From: Tubiluchus corallicola
Lineage: Eukaryota > Priapulida > Priapulimorpha > Priapulimorphida > Tubiluchidae
Assembly: GCA_030141605.1 (NCBI GenBank)
Contig: JAQGDQ010000080.1
Location: 62,001 to 126,000, forward strand
Length of the DNA stretch: 64,000 nt
Direction of reading: 5' to 3'
Below are positions 1-13,200 of this stretch, in pieces. A model generated the notes under the pieces. It was not told the DNA's origin. It saw only the letters and a program-made list of their open reading frames with translations, and did no database searches. The position numbers and the translations under genes were made by a program. Every line of letters starts with the position of its first letter. Positions within the stretch are counted from its first letter, which is position 1.

Positions 1-1777
1 CTGTTTAAAGAGTGTAAACTTGTAAATACAGCTAAGGGTGTTCAAAGTGAGTACTCCTGTAGCTGAAATGCCAGGTATCTGTTTGATTGCCAGCGATTTG
101 TACTTGCGCTACACAAAATTCGTATTCCGCTGACGAATATATTATCTGATATAACACAATGACTTAAACGCCTGAAGCATGACTAAACTAACAGCGTTAG
201 CGGCACTGGGAGGTTCCCAATGAGGAGAATGGGAAGCCTTTGTTGCATGTTTCTGTACTGCATGGTACTTTGGACTGCTCAGTGCTTATGCCTTTTCTAA
301 GGTAATCATTCCTAAGAGCCCTATTCCTCTTGTAGTCAATGTAATACAAACTTATAATCGAACAAATGCAAAAAGATATTCCTTTGCCCAGTAAAAATTA
401 TATTTTAGACAATGTAATGCCGTATGCTGGTTTTACTTGCCATGTATACGGTTTTTCAAATATTCATTTGCGTTTGCTGCATTACATGTACAAAATTATC
501 ATGCTGCCGAACTTATCTGTCTGAGTTATTTCTGCAGGTAAGCTTCCTTATCACTATCGGCTACCACTGTGACTGTGCCTAGTAAATGTAAATACATCAG
601 CTAATATACTAGAAATACGAAAGATGAAAGTTTGCACATAAAATGACATTCAAATTCAATAAATTGTCAACACAACCAGGGACTTTTTGGGATACAGGAC
701 AACAACCTATTGCTCTGGCATTGCCGTTGCCTTTGTAACCGCCATAAGTGAGTTTACTGGTAATGACAGACTCCTTGTCAATGACATTTATTGGTGAATG
801 ACATTTTCTGCAGATATCTAATAAGGTTAGAATAAAAAATAATTTTCAAACATTCAGAGCACGTACAGTTTTCAGTGGTGTACAGATACTGTATTTCGAC
901 GCAGACATTGCAATACAGGATGCCTCGCCCGAAAACATTTGGACACATAGATCATTTGAACACAAGGTACTTCGGACACAGATAGTTTCAGAGCACGTAG
1001 TTAAACTGAGTTACGCTGTAGCAGTGTGTGTGCGTGCGTGAAAGTGTTGTTACAGACCCAGAAAAGATTTTTTGCATCCTAGCCGGGTGTCTGTTTTCAG
1101 GACACATTACTTTCAAAGCTAAGTGAATGTTTTGAACTTGGCAATAGACATTGTCAGGCTGCTCTACTAGCCTGCATACTTGCGCTGATTAAACGATGTT
1201 CTCAGCTTCACTAAATTCACTCTGACGCGATTATACAGCTCTTAAAACTGCTTCCATCCGTCTAGTACCGTTGATGTTCATTTATTATAAGATGCACGCG
1301 CCACGTAGCGTGTTCTTTTAAATGTGCAGTTCTTGCAAGTACTCGGTTTACAGGATGTCGCTCTTTTGTATCATATTGTTTCTTGCAGCTAAATAAGCAG
1401 CTACAATAATAAGACATTTCACATTTTTAAAGAGATACAAGTTAGTAAATGAAGTGTGACTGTATTTATTTGAAATGCTGTGTAGCTGAGTAATTATTGA
1501 GCGCTTAGTGGTTGGATTCTGCTAAACGGAACTCGTTCATGATGTAACTGATGAACACTTTTTTGAATTTTTCGTCATATTCGAATGTATGGTCCATGTG
1601 TAATTTATGCAATAATTTTTCCGAAGGCGTCAGAAGCAAAAATGTAAAAATAGTAATGGTGGTTTGTCTTATGAGATATGTAGTTTAATTCAGTAGCGTT
1701 CTGAACTGAGCTAATGTCCTACAGAGTACAGACTATAATCTACTTCTTCCTAGCAGAGATGCACAATGTTGTAATGC

Positions 1778-1867
1778 TGACGTCACAACATGAATGAGAG
1801 GCTATATGGCCGCTGGCTACTGTAATGGTCTGCATCGTTATTGTCTCCAGTGTTATCGTTGCCTAAT
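1778..1867 (+). promoter_or_regulatory. Candidate promoter / non-coding first exon of NCOA
   Basis: A CRE palindrome (1778-1785) is followed by a YY1-like ATGGCCGC near 1806 and then a strong donor, CCTAAT|GTAAGTAG, after 1867. A short transcribed exon spliced to 6657 would fit. No TATA box or CpG cluster proves it. Confidence 0.22.
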
Positions 1868-3259
1868 GTAAGTAGCAAATCTGTAAAAGAAAAAGGAAAG
1901 TTGCACTGTACAACAAATATACTTTGCATGTACAGTATTTGAAAATTGCATGATCTTCAGTACTTGTAATGGACAACTGGACGTGATATTTCTTAACAGA
2001 CGTGGGTAAATTTATGGGAATGCTCAAATATTAGTTGGTTATTTACTGTCTACTCTGACTAAGTAAATTAAACAACAATTTTACTCCTTTCACGGAAGAG
2101 GTACTTTACAAAATGCCAACGTCGTTATTGTTAATACAAGACTTTTAAATGCTTAAAAAAGGTGTTTGCTGTATAATATATAAGAACTATTAATTAGGCA
2201 GTTATTTAGTTAGCTGGGAATACATATTTGATTAATCAACTGCCGTACTGAGTAAGCATGTGTCAGCAGAAACAATATAAATAGGTAATGCAAATTCATG
2301 TATAAAAATCTATGAATAAGGTGAATTAATAAATGTTGTATGCCCCGTACAATCGTACATTGCAATATTTAGCCTTAAGATGGTTAGTTTGGTGCCAATC
2401 ATAGATTCAGCTTGAGACTTACTACTGTTTGTGATCAAATAAATAAGTTAAGCCGCTGAGATTAATGCCATAAAATAATCATTTATCGCTAACAATTTGT
2501 AGGCCATTGTATGTTTAATATTCTCGGGCTTTTGTATTGATATGAAAAAATCTTTTTAGCTGTGCTGTCTTGTATTTATTTGCACTCAACTTGTTTGTAC
2601 ATTTTACTAAGTAAAGATTTATACGTGTATTGCACTGACATTTCCACACGAATGTGGACATTTTCAACATGCAGTGAATGATTTAATCCCCGCATTATTG
2701 ACTGAGTTAGCTGCACTATTTTATTACTATGGGGACTAGAGCAGCAGCTGTTGGCGAGGCATCATGCACTGTATCGTGCATACATGTGGTGGCTGTGACC
2801 TAGTTGTGTCAGAAGTTCTTTGCTATATGAATGCGGGCATGAATGCACTTCATAGCTCATACTGAACCTGCGTCAGTTTTTTAGGCTGTGCTTAAGTGGA
2901 GAGTTATGAGGCGATGCTGCGCCATAGATATAATTGTAGAATTGCCAATCTTTCCATGTTTTTCACCTAACCTGAAGTTTTTCTGGCATAACATTATCTT
3001 AATTCTTGATGGAACGAGGAGCTTATATTACCAACACATGTATTAAGTGTAGTATTAAAGCTGTGATTGCAATTATAGAATGCCAATTTCACCTGTATTG
3101 TTTTTCTGTGTGTGACATGTGCTTAAGAACTCATGATAGGGTTAAATGAAAAAAAGTATATATGCAGGGTGTTATGATTGACGTGAAGTATAGTGGCTGA
3201 TAGGCGTATTTAAGTTATAATTTGCTTGTGTTGAGACTGCGTTTCATTGTACAGAGTAC

Positions 3260-3309
3260 AGTTTCCAGTTTATGATCCCATATAGTTAGTTTCCAGTTTA
3301 TAATCCCAT
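3260..3309. repeat. 22-bp direct duplication
   Basis: agtttccagtttatgatccc (3260) and agtttccagtttataatccc (3288), separated by six bases. No function seen. Confidence 0.85.
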
Positions 3310-6300
3310 CTGCACTGCGAGATTGTATTATTACACCTCTATGCTATGATGCCTTTTCGTTTAGAAATGGGGTTAGTTTTTTATTAGTAGAACTTGTTTG
3401 AAAATGTTTAAAAGTTTATAGTATAGCCTTTCCATTTTTTCAATAACTGGACATTTTAACAACATTAAGACGAGCTGTCATCTTCTATGATGAATGTTGG
3501 GTTAAAAATCGTACATATTGAAATTCATTTAAAGAGGTATACGAATTTATTGTCAAGACTTGCATGATCGTCGATAGTCCTCATCACTGCGTAAAAACTG
3601 AGCTTTTGTATCTTGCTTCTACAGATCCAGTTCGTGACCTTTTTATGTTTCTTAGATTTCAGATTTACGTTATTTGAGCTAGAATTTGGTTTCCCAAAAT
3701 TCCAAAACCTTATTGGCGATAGTGCCAGATCATGATTACATGATCCGTGTTACATGACACGGATTTGTGTCGCGTAAATAACTAGTTTCTTTATGAATTA
3801 CTGTTATACATATCCAATCCATAAAGTCAAACTGGGTTTGTCAAATTGTGTTCTGGTCTGAGTTACGGCATGCCTGCTTTATATAATGAATGCGTGATGG
3901 GTTCATAATTTAACCTTTCCTGCCTGACCCGCCGATTGCCCTGTGAGTTGCGATTTGTCTGCGTACCAGCGCGTACCACAGCTTCGCTTTCACTGCTCAT
4001 GCGAAATTGCGAATGTGTGCTGATAGTCTGGCTTCTTGTGAAAGCAGGTCACTCCATGGTCGGTGCTGTCGATGTCTGCCTCCAGTTTCTATTGCTGATG
4101 CCATTTCATATTATTTTTTTGTTATAGAGTGCAGAGAAAGTGTCGTTGTTGAAAGTAGGTTGAATTTTATTAGTAGTTCACGTATCATTTTCGCGAGCAC
4201 ACGGCGTTTGTTTTGTAAGTGAATATCACGAATTAGTGTTCTGTTTGATGACTAAAAGCCGACGAAGAGTCAAATTGAATTTAGCACTCCGTGCACTGTT
4301 ATGTAAGCATTCTTGACATGATTACCATGCTCTTTACTTTAGTTGCTTTCCTGCGTGTGTGTGTGTGCGTGCGCGCGTGATACTTTCTGGTTTTTAATTT
4401 ACAATCAGGTATACATAGCTGGCTCAGAAATTTTTTGTTTGCATGCTTTTATTACTATTTATGTCTAATTTATTTAGTGATAGATAAAATAGTGCTAACT
4501 AAAATTTGCAACCATGTCGATGCGAAATTTACCAATTACCATCCAGACTTTTCATATTCATTAGATTTGTTATGATTTGGAAAGCTGGATGTATTACTTT
4601 TAAGCGCCAGTGTAAATGAGTAAATCTAGTTCAATAGGCAGAACAAATATTATTTCACTATGCAAAATGTCGTATTTCAAACTTTCCTAAGAACGAGAGA
4701 TTTTTTTCTTATTTATGCCGGTCGGATTTTCTTAATTAGAACAGAATGAATTACAAAAGCAATATAAAACGTGTAATATTAACAAATTGTTTGTGCAGAG
4801 CACAATTTTAAATTATCCTTCTGACGTGTTTCAACTGTTTTACAGTATTCCAACGTTAAGCATTTGTTGATGTTTTAGCAACTGACGAAGAACCCGATGC
4901 GTGTTGCCCGTACAAATTTCAGGCTTTTAGCAACCCTCAAATACATGGCTTCATCATTACAGTCTTATGGCATTGACGTCATAATATTAGCTGCAAAGAG
5001 GAACGCGACTGAAATCCAAACGCATAATTAGCCAAGCTTGACGTCCTGCGTGCGACAACTGACGCAAAATTACACAAACGCTTACAAGATATTGTAAAAG
5101 TTCCAAGTCTGATATTGTATTTGGCTTGATAAGCAAACTTGAGATTTTAGTCCTTATAACGGTAAATTTCCATTGTGGCTGCCTAGTGTTATTATTACGA
5201 ACGAAGAGCCTTGTACGGGTCAATAAATTACTTTATTATTGGAATACTTGTGATTGATTTGACCATATGTTTTATATATCAAGAGAACAACTGGGGTTAT
5301 TTACATAAGTATTGCGGTTTATTTGTTTAGAGTGAGTGTCTATACGTTGATTCTTTTAAAAGAATAATGGACTGTTGATAATATCATAATAACCATGACG
5401 GTGATGATATTGGTGTTGACGATAGCAGCGATGGAAGATCACCAAAATCATCATGGATTATGTGAACCATTGAGCTTAGCCTTCTGCTTGTTATGTTTGG
5501 GTTGACATACTTTTGTTTCTCATATAAAGATTTTGGGAGTGATTTCAGGCATGTTTTGACAGTTTGGGAATTTTATGGTACAGTGTATGTCCAAAGAAGC
5601 GCATGTTGGCGAAGGCCTGGGAATGAATGCATAAAGGTCTTAAGGTCTTGTGTATTTAGTGATTTATTGCTTTTCACTTGGTTCGTGTTTTCTACCGTTT
5701 TTATTGAGTTTCTTAGATGTTTGCATCAGTCCATCTAGGTCTCAGGTCTGTTCAAAGGTTGAACGAAGATGTCTCTTTCAGCCATTGCTATTACTACTGA
5801 TGTTACTCATGATTTCACATATTCGTGCAAGTGTTAGTAACTTTCATTAGCACGTTATTTAAGTTATTAATTAGTGTTCTCTTTTTTGGTAGTTTTTAAT
5901 CTAGTGACAAAGCACAGTAGGAGTTGTATTGCAAACAATGTGTAGTTTGCTAGTATTGTGGGTTTTCTACCATTTTTGTATTAACTGCGTGCAAACATTC
6001 ACTGTCCTCTTTTTTGTACAGTCTATGTAGTCACTCTTGAATTTCACTGTCTAAAGTAGGTCATTATGGGAAATGAAGCGGATCTAGGAGGCTTATCTGT
6101 GAAACATTTCTGCTTTCACCGCTGCAGTTTAAACTCTGAATTCTATAATAAGCATGGATTAAGAAAATCTAAGTGTAACATCCTATGAAGCTATTAGAGC
6201 AAAGAATAAATGTTTTGTGCTTGGTTCCTGTGACTAGGAATCGTGATTGCTGCCCATACGAAAGTTTGTTAGATAATATGATAGCCTGTTCTCATTTCTT

Positions 6301-6656
6301 CCCAAGCATTGACTTTTTGTCACCGTAGGATAATGTTATTAAATTTGTTGTTATAACTCTAGCCTGTTACCTTGTATTTCAAGCTATAATATGCTCAGAT
6401 TTAATTGGGCTATCTGCTAAGTGGTCATAGTTTTCTGAACAACTACTAAGTTTTATATCTAGCTTCACTCTTTCCCACGTTAATACTTTGGTTTTGAAGT
6501 GTAAATAGATTTTTTGCTGCTGCTTGACACCATGTACATTGTGGACTGAAGTGATTGTTTTGCTGTGAAGTACTGCTTTGCAGTAATTTAATTGTATTTG
6601 CCTATGCGGACATGCCTGTGAAGTAAGTTGACAAGTTATGCTTTCTTCTGTTATAG

Positions 6657-6788
6657 GTGAGCTCAACTGTGGAACTGGTATAGCCCACTCAAATGTTGGG
6701 CCAGGAGTGTTAGTAAGATGAGCTTAACGGGAATACCCACTTCACGAAAGCGCCAGAAGTCTACAGAGTTAACTAGTCCAGAAACTCT
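6657..6788 (+). CDS. NCOA: NCOA exon with start codon (5' UTR 6657-6717, coding 6718-6788)
   Basis: The exon follows an acceptor (tctgttatag) and ends at a strong donor (CT|GTGAGT). It encodes a basic N-terminus including [16 protein letters not shown]. In-frame TGA at 6658-6660 and an A at -3 support ATG 6718. A six-codon upstream ORF (6693-6713) ends four bases before this ATG. Confidence 0.85.
6693..6713 (+). promoter_or_regulatory. Short upstream ORF in NCOA 5' UTR
   Basis: ATG at 6693 opens MLGQEC and stops with TAG at 6711-6713, four bases before the main ATG at 6718. Its context is weaker (C at -3) than the main start (A at -3), so leaky scanning or reinitiation is possible. Inference only; it assumes splicing at 6657. 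Confidence 0.5.
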
Positions 6789-9700
6789 GTGAGTATTGAT
6801 TTTTAGTTTAAATCTTGGGTAATTGTTTGGCTTTACAAAAAGGGACAAATTGTCCAAGATTATAGTAATGCCATCCAAATAGTATATGTGGCCCTATATT
6901 TAACTCTTTACTTTTTATGGATTAATGAGAGTTACACGCCTGATGTGGTGGAGTTGTGCTCAGCCTGGTCCTCTGGTATATGTACTAGACTATATAACAT
7001 CCAATACCTGGTCTAACCTGAACAACTCAGTAACTCTGTTCAGTAGATTATAAAGGTAGAATACCGAATTCATTCTCATAGCTGCTGTTGATTCATTATC
7101 ACTGTCTCTGATTGAAGAACATGGACCTGATGGAAATATTGAGCTGCTGCAACAATAAATGTCCTGAAGCCACGGAAGCAAGTACGCACTATGCACTATA
7201 GTGAACAGATCCGATGATAACAGAGGTTGATTAGATTTGAGTTTGACAGTAAGAACTTAAGAAATTAAAGTTGTATTTAAGCAGATGTTTCTCTGAACAG
7301 TATTTAGATGTCATTGTTTTCTGTTACAGAGAGAAGTGCCTTAAGGACAAACAACGCAGTGAGCAAGAAAACAGCTACATTGAGGAGCTGGCAGAGCTGA
7401 TATCTGCCAGCATTAGTGATATGAACACTTTCCCCATTAAACCTGACAAGTGTGCAGTACTGCAGGAAACTGTAAAACAAATAAGGCGAATAAAGGATCA
7501 GCAAGGTAAACTAAATATTTACAATTACGTTAATAAGTCACTGTAGTCAAATGTGTTTTCTACTATAATTCCCATTTTCAAATTTGTAGCTATACATCAA
7601 CGAATCATATGAATACTTATATGATGAATGCAAAAAGAACTTAAATGAAAGGAAAAATCATTGCCATCAATTATGGCTTTTGTAAAGATTCATAAAATGT
7701 CCGGACCTATGTGGCCTTTGATCAGCTATTTAAATCGATTTTTATAATTGTGACCAGCAATTGCCTTGCCAAGTAAGTTCAAATTTCACATTGTGACTGA
7801 GTCTGAGCTTTGTTACACAAGTTTGTAGTTAGAGCAAGAGGCTTTTAGCGGTATTTGGGGATGATTCGAGGCAGATTCTGACTTGGTTTAATTTTTTTGT
7901 AATCATATTAGCAAGTATTTATCTAACATTGCTATTTTTCTATGGTCTGCTATTTTGTGCAAGCTATTTAGCTTTAGTTGGGGAAAATAGTAGTTTAAAG
8001 TCCAATACAATTTCATGTACTGGATTCTGCTGCCCTAGTATGTTACAGTTTTGCTTAGGAAATAATAAATTCAGCATAGTGGCTTGAAAGCGAATTAATT
8101 CATAATGCCCAGATTATATCACACATTTTACATTAGTCCTTTGGCCTTTGGATTAGCAAACAGGTACAGCTTCAATTCTCTATCAGTAATTTTTAATCTT
8201 GGTAGCATTGACTTAGCTAATTTTGTTGTTTAGTTAAATGATAGATGTATTTATTTTACCCTGCTGATACTCCAGATAACATCTAACACAGTCTTATTTG
8301 ATGGATATTACTGTACTTGTGGTATAATAAGCGATATTAAATTTTCTATGCTCGTCTGTTGGCTTATTGACAAAGATGAATGTTTGTGCCTACCCTAGGA
8401 TTACATAATTAATGTTTGTTGTAGTATAATAGTCAGCCTGTTTATTATGCATGCCCTGCTAAATGTGATGGATGGGTCCTGCTACAAAACATTTCTTGCA
8501 TAGGATGACAATGCTATTGTCCTCGATTTTAGTTTTCAGCGCCACAGGCATCAATCATGATTTAAGGCAAAAGTTTTTTTTGAACAGTGCAAAGTGATTT
8601 TAGATTTGATGTATTTTTGTAGTAAAAATTGTTGATGCAGGTGTTAATTTCAAGAGAGCGTTGCCCTCTGATTAACTACATTGCATCTTACTGTAACAAA
8701 GCTTTTAGCTCTGACACACACCTGTCTTGCAGAGCTCAATTTGCATTTTCCAGTGGTACATAAAGGAAAATTGTTGACTTTGTTAAAGATATTTTTGGTA
8801 ATAATGTTGTTACAATGGGCACTGTGTTTTAGGGAATGGTTGAATAAAGAGATATTGATTGTTTGCATTAGTAATATTGCATAAGCTTTAAAAATTGATG
8901 TATTCTTTAACATTAAATTACAATTTTAACACTTGGGTGACAAAAGTGATTTTACTTTTGTATGTTTCAGTGTGGATATTGATGATCAGTTTACCCATTC
9001 AAAGTTTATAGCAGTTTTCAGTAGCAAATTACTTTGTCAACTGATACTTAAATACTCGTAGTTTTCATATGGTGGCAAGGTGTTCAAACTTATGTGAAAT
9101 GAGCGAAGTGAGTTACTGGCAGTGTTGTCTTCAGTCACATCTCACTCTATGTTAGCTTGCGTGCAATTATGTACATACTTTTGATGATTTATGACTAAAT
9201 TCAATGATTTTATATCATTATTTTCTTCCCTACCAGTCCAGGCATGGACTTGGGTGGGAACGTTATATTCGCATCTTCATTGACTTTGGAGTTCGTGTGG
9301 AGTAGATGTCTGCATTTCTCATTATGATTTTTGGTCATTTTATGTAAATGTTTTTTTTGCTAATACATTTATTTTTAAGGTTTGCATTATTGTTCTAAGT
9401 GTTACTGTTACTTTTTCAGTGGGCAGTGGGAGTAGTGATGCTGTGCAAGAGAGTGACGTCTCTTCTAGCAAACGCCCCATCCTGGCCAACGATGTGTTAG
9501 GGCCTCTACTTTTAGAGGTAAATATTACATTGTGCCCAGAATTCTTCCAATTTTGCAAGCCTTTCAGTTTTATTACGTGCCATTTTGATTGGTGATGTGT
9601 TTTATAAGAAATGTAGTTTGGTTTCTGTCAAGAATGCGGCACTGCACATTTTTTAGCTAAAATTATAATCATCAGTTGTTTTACAGAATTGCTACAGTTG

Positions 9701-10145
9701 TTGGTTTTGCATGTAAGAGCACTGAGATCTACCTATAACATTTCTTGGTCAAAAGTGCGCTTCATTTTAAAATTGTAATTGTGAAATGGTTGTTATAGCC
9801 TTTTTAATGTTGAAAACGAATTTTTGTACAGAAACGTAGACAGTCAGTTTAATAAGAGAGCACTTAGATGCTTTGGCGGCTATTAGTTGCTTAAATTTGT
9901 TTCAGACAGTGTCTTTTGTAGTACTGTATGTTATTTTTTCAGGCCCTTAATGGTTTCCTGTTTGTCGTGAATAGTGAATGTAGGATTGAGTTTGTATCTG
10001 ACAACGTGATCTCATTCCTCAAGTTTACCCAGGTAAAGTACATTGATTGTGCTTTAATTGGTGTAAAATGAAATATTGCTGTTGATATTTTTTGCTTGGC
10101 ATTTTGTAGTTAGCTAATGTGGTAGCCTGGTAAAACTAATGACTG

Positions 10146-10232
<87 letters not shown>

Positions 10233-13200
10233 TTCAATGTGGAAAAGACTGCTGCTGTATTATCTGTTTGAAGTACAAAAAGATGTAGTATATTAGTATA
10301 TTATTAAAACTACTTCCTTTTTTGCAGGATGAGTTGGTAGGAAAGAGTGTGTACAGCATCATCCATCCTGCTGACCGAAGCTTGTTCGACAACAGTTTAC
10401 TTTCTTTATCTATAGGCATGTTTCCATTTTTAATAAGTGTGGCAGTTATAATCCCATTTGATGTCTCCACAACAATTTGTTGGCAACTACCTGTTTGTTT
10501 CAGGAAAAGGTTACAAATACATAAGCACATTTTTGGAAATTATGCTGCTTGAATCATGGAAATGTATTAGCAGCTGATGTTAATGTGCAATACAAAAAAC
10601 CCAAAAATCTTTTCGTGTCATTCAAAGATAAAGATATCTGAAGTAGATACCAAATACTGCGATATAAGAATGTAAGAGTTTTCAGAGATTCCGAACAAGT
10701 GTTCTTTGTTACACAGGCATCTTTAACAAAGGTCTTGAATTTTCATTTACATTTTTATGACTAAATGAGAAGTAGTTTGCCTACACGTTTGCCACGGATT
10801 TTTTGCTCCCTCGAATATTTTCACTATGAAAATCGCACGCAAGGACTTATTTTTATTCTTTTTGTTTCCGCACTGTTTAGACAGTGTATCGGCAAATGTT
10901 GTTACATTTGTAATGTTATACACTGTTATTGTTAATACACTATTAAATTGTGGAAAACATACCAAAATGTTTTTAGTCTGTTTTTCTAGTATATCCTTTT
11001 GCTCCTTTCAGGTAAGAAGTGGCTTTCCGGTGATTCTGGAGGTAACAAGAGTCAATCTTTCAATGGCCGCTTGTTGTTACGGCCCGATGTTGCTGACACG
11101 AATAAAGAGGGTGCAGAATTGCAACTGAATCCAGGTTCTCCACATAATTATGAGAGCATGCAAATTTCAGCAGTTCCACTACCTTATCCTGGAGACAAGA
11201 CTGATGAGATTGAACTAAATGGTAGGTTTATGAAATACTTAGCTGACACAAGAGCTGCACTGTGTTTGTGGAATGTTCTTAAGCCCTAGTCGTTTAATAG
11301 TATTTTTTTACGCGGCTTAGCCAGACTGTCTTTTGGGCGACCAAGTCACTAGGAAGATGTGTAATTAATCTGAACAGCCGGAATATGCCTTACACATATA
11401 TTGAACAATAACTTAGAAACTTTTATAATGGTGACGCGATGGACAAACCTTCTACAATACAAACATACACATGCATTGAACAACATCCAAATCGATTTGC
11501 ATCATCGAAAAAGCATCACTTACAGGTGTCCCAGTTTGCAGATTTGAACCTGGATGTGACATAGCTTTTTTGGCGTACTAGGATTTAGGTACTAGAATCT
11601 AGTACAATAACAGAATCTAGGTACTGCTGTAATGTAGGGTACTGCAGAACAGTTTGGTTTAAAGCAAAGAAAAATTTGACTTAATGCTGTCTAAAATAAA
11701 ATGTGTGAATCAGATTTGTGACCTACAAATGTGTTTTAACTTTTTGTAATTTACTGGCACTTTCTAGTATCTAATGACTAAGTAAGGTTAGTGGACATAT
11801 ACTCCATTGGCCTCTGAAATACCTTGTTGTCGAATGTGTCAAGATGCAGGTATTGTTAGTGATGTTGAAAAGACAATGTAAAGACCAAACTTGGCTGCAA
11901 ACATGTGCAAGAAATGAGTCCGGTTTTTGATTCTTTGTGCCATACCCAGACCCCTAGATTTTGGACTTGCAGCACTCCCTATTCTGAAATCCCAGTAAAG
12001 TCCTTGGTGCCATGGAATTTTATTTATTTTGATACACTACTAATGACTTTGGTAATTTCAGATAATTCACAGTCATGCTTAGTCTGTGTAGCTCGTCAGA
12101 TTCCTCCAAACGAAAAGATCGAGTTGACCCGACCCTTAGGTGTGGAACAGTTTACTACTAGAGAAGATATGAGTGGCAAGATTTTGGATTTTGATGCCAT
12201 CAAAGTCACGTCTAATCAATATTTGATCAAGGGTCTTGTTGGAAAGAAAATTCAAGACTTGTATCACCAGAGTGATTTACCTAAATTATTAGTACACCAT
12301 CAAACAGGTATGTATTCAGTGTAACATGTATATATATATATATCGGATGATGCAGAAAAAATGTGCTGAAGTTTAGACTACAATAATATTAGAAGCAAGT
12401 GTCCTACAAAATTAAAACTTTACAGTGTGGTATTATAATATGCCAATTTTTTGCTGCAAAAATTACAAGTTTATAGTTATAGTGGTTCTTGAGTTATGGC
12501 AAAAAAACTTGGATGTTAGAAAAATGTTGGAACAGTGTCAGCTATAGTCACCATCTGAAAAACTGTCACATTGGGATATAAAGCAGTTAATAGATGGCAG
12601 CAAAATAATAAAAAAATCAACCAGTTTACATCATGGTCTTCACTACAGAAAATAAAACACTGATAAAGATTTGTTACCGAGAAAAAATGGGAGTTCTATG
12701 AATTACGGTATCTAGAATTCCCTTAAAGAGTAAGTGGACAAATGTCACACACAGCTGTTTGATGCAACTAAGACAAAAACTGTTGAGTGCTTGGGCCAAA
12801 TACCCCTTAACGAAGTGAAAACCTGTCGGCTGTTGGACAAAATGTATTTGTCTAGCTTACAGTGAAAATGGTGGGCAGTAGAGCACTTGCCATAAATTTT
12901 AGCAATTGTAACAAAATTTTTTCCGACATTTCTTAGCTTGTTGATTTAAATTAAAACTTTTATATCTTTTGACAAATCTAAGGGCGTGACCTAAGATTTT
13001 TGTGTGTATACATGAACGTTTGTAACATCAGAGTGATAATTTTCAAGCAACACTATTCTTTTCTGCTTGTAATGTTGTGATCAAATTTAGGCACATTTTT
13101 TGTGCTATCTAATATATATGTTTATATACGCAGTTTTGTGTAAGTAAAATGCATCAAAACTACGATCTCTTCAATACTTGCGAAGTAAAGTGTCCTGCAT

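Larger units (their letters stand above)
1..6656. other. 5' flank and probable non-coding exon(s)/first intron of NCOA
   Basis: No supported coding sequence. The exon at 6657 begins at an acceptor, so at least one non-coding exon must lie upstream, probably here. Contains a perfect CRE-type palindrome TGACGTCA at 1778-1785 and another at 4974-4981, a GT/GC microsatellite near 4356-4378, and a 22-bp direct duplication at 3260-3309. Confidence 0.6.

Noticed and set aside
10416-10552. Open continuation of NCOA exon 5 into the intron ([13 protein letters not shown]...)
   Set aside because: It leaves the p160 pattern and ends in a stop, while the GC-AG join restores the conserved reading. Possible retained-intron isoform only.
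11905-12061. Upstream extension of NCOA exon 7 as an open frame
   Set aside because: The sequence before 12062 is not p160-like, and a strong acceptor (gtaatttcag) with matching phase lies at 12061/12062.
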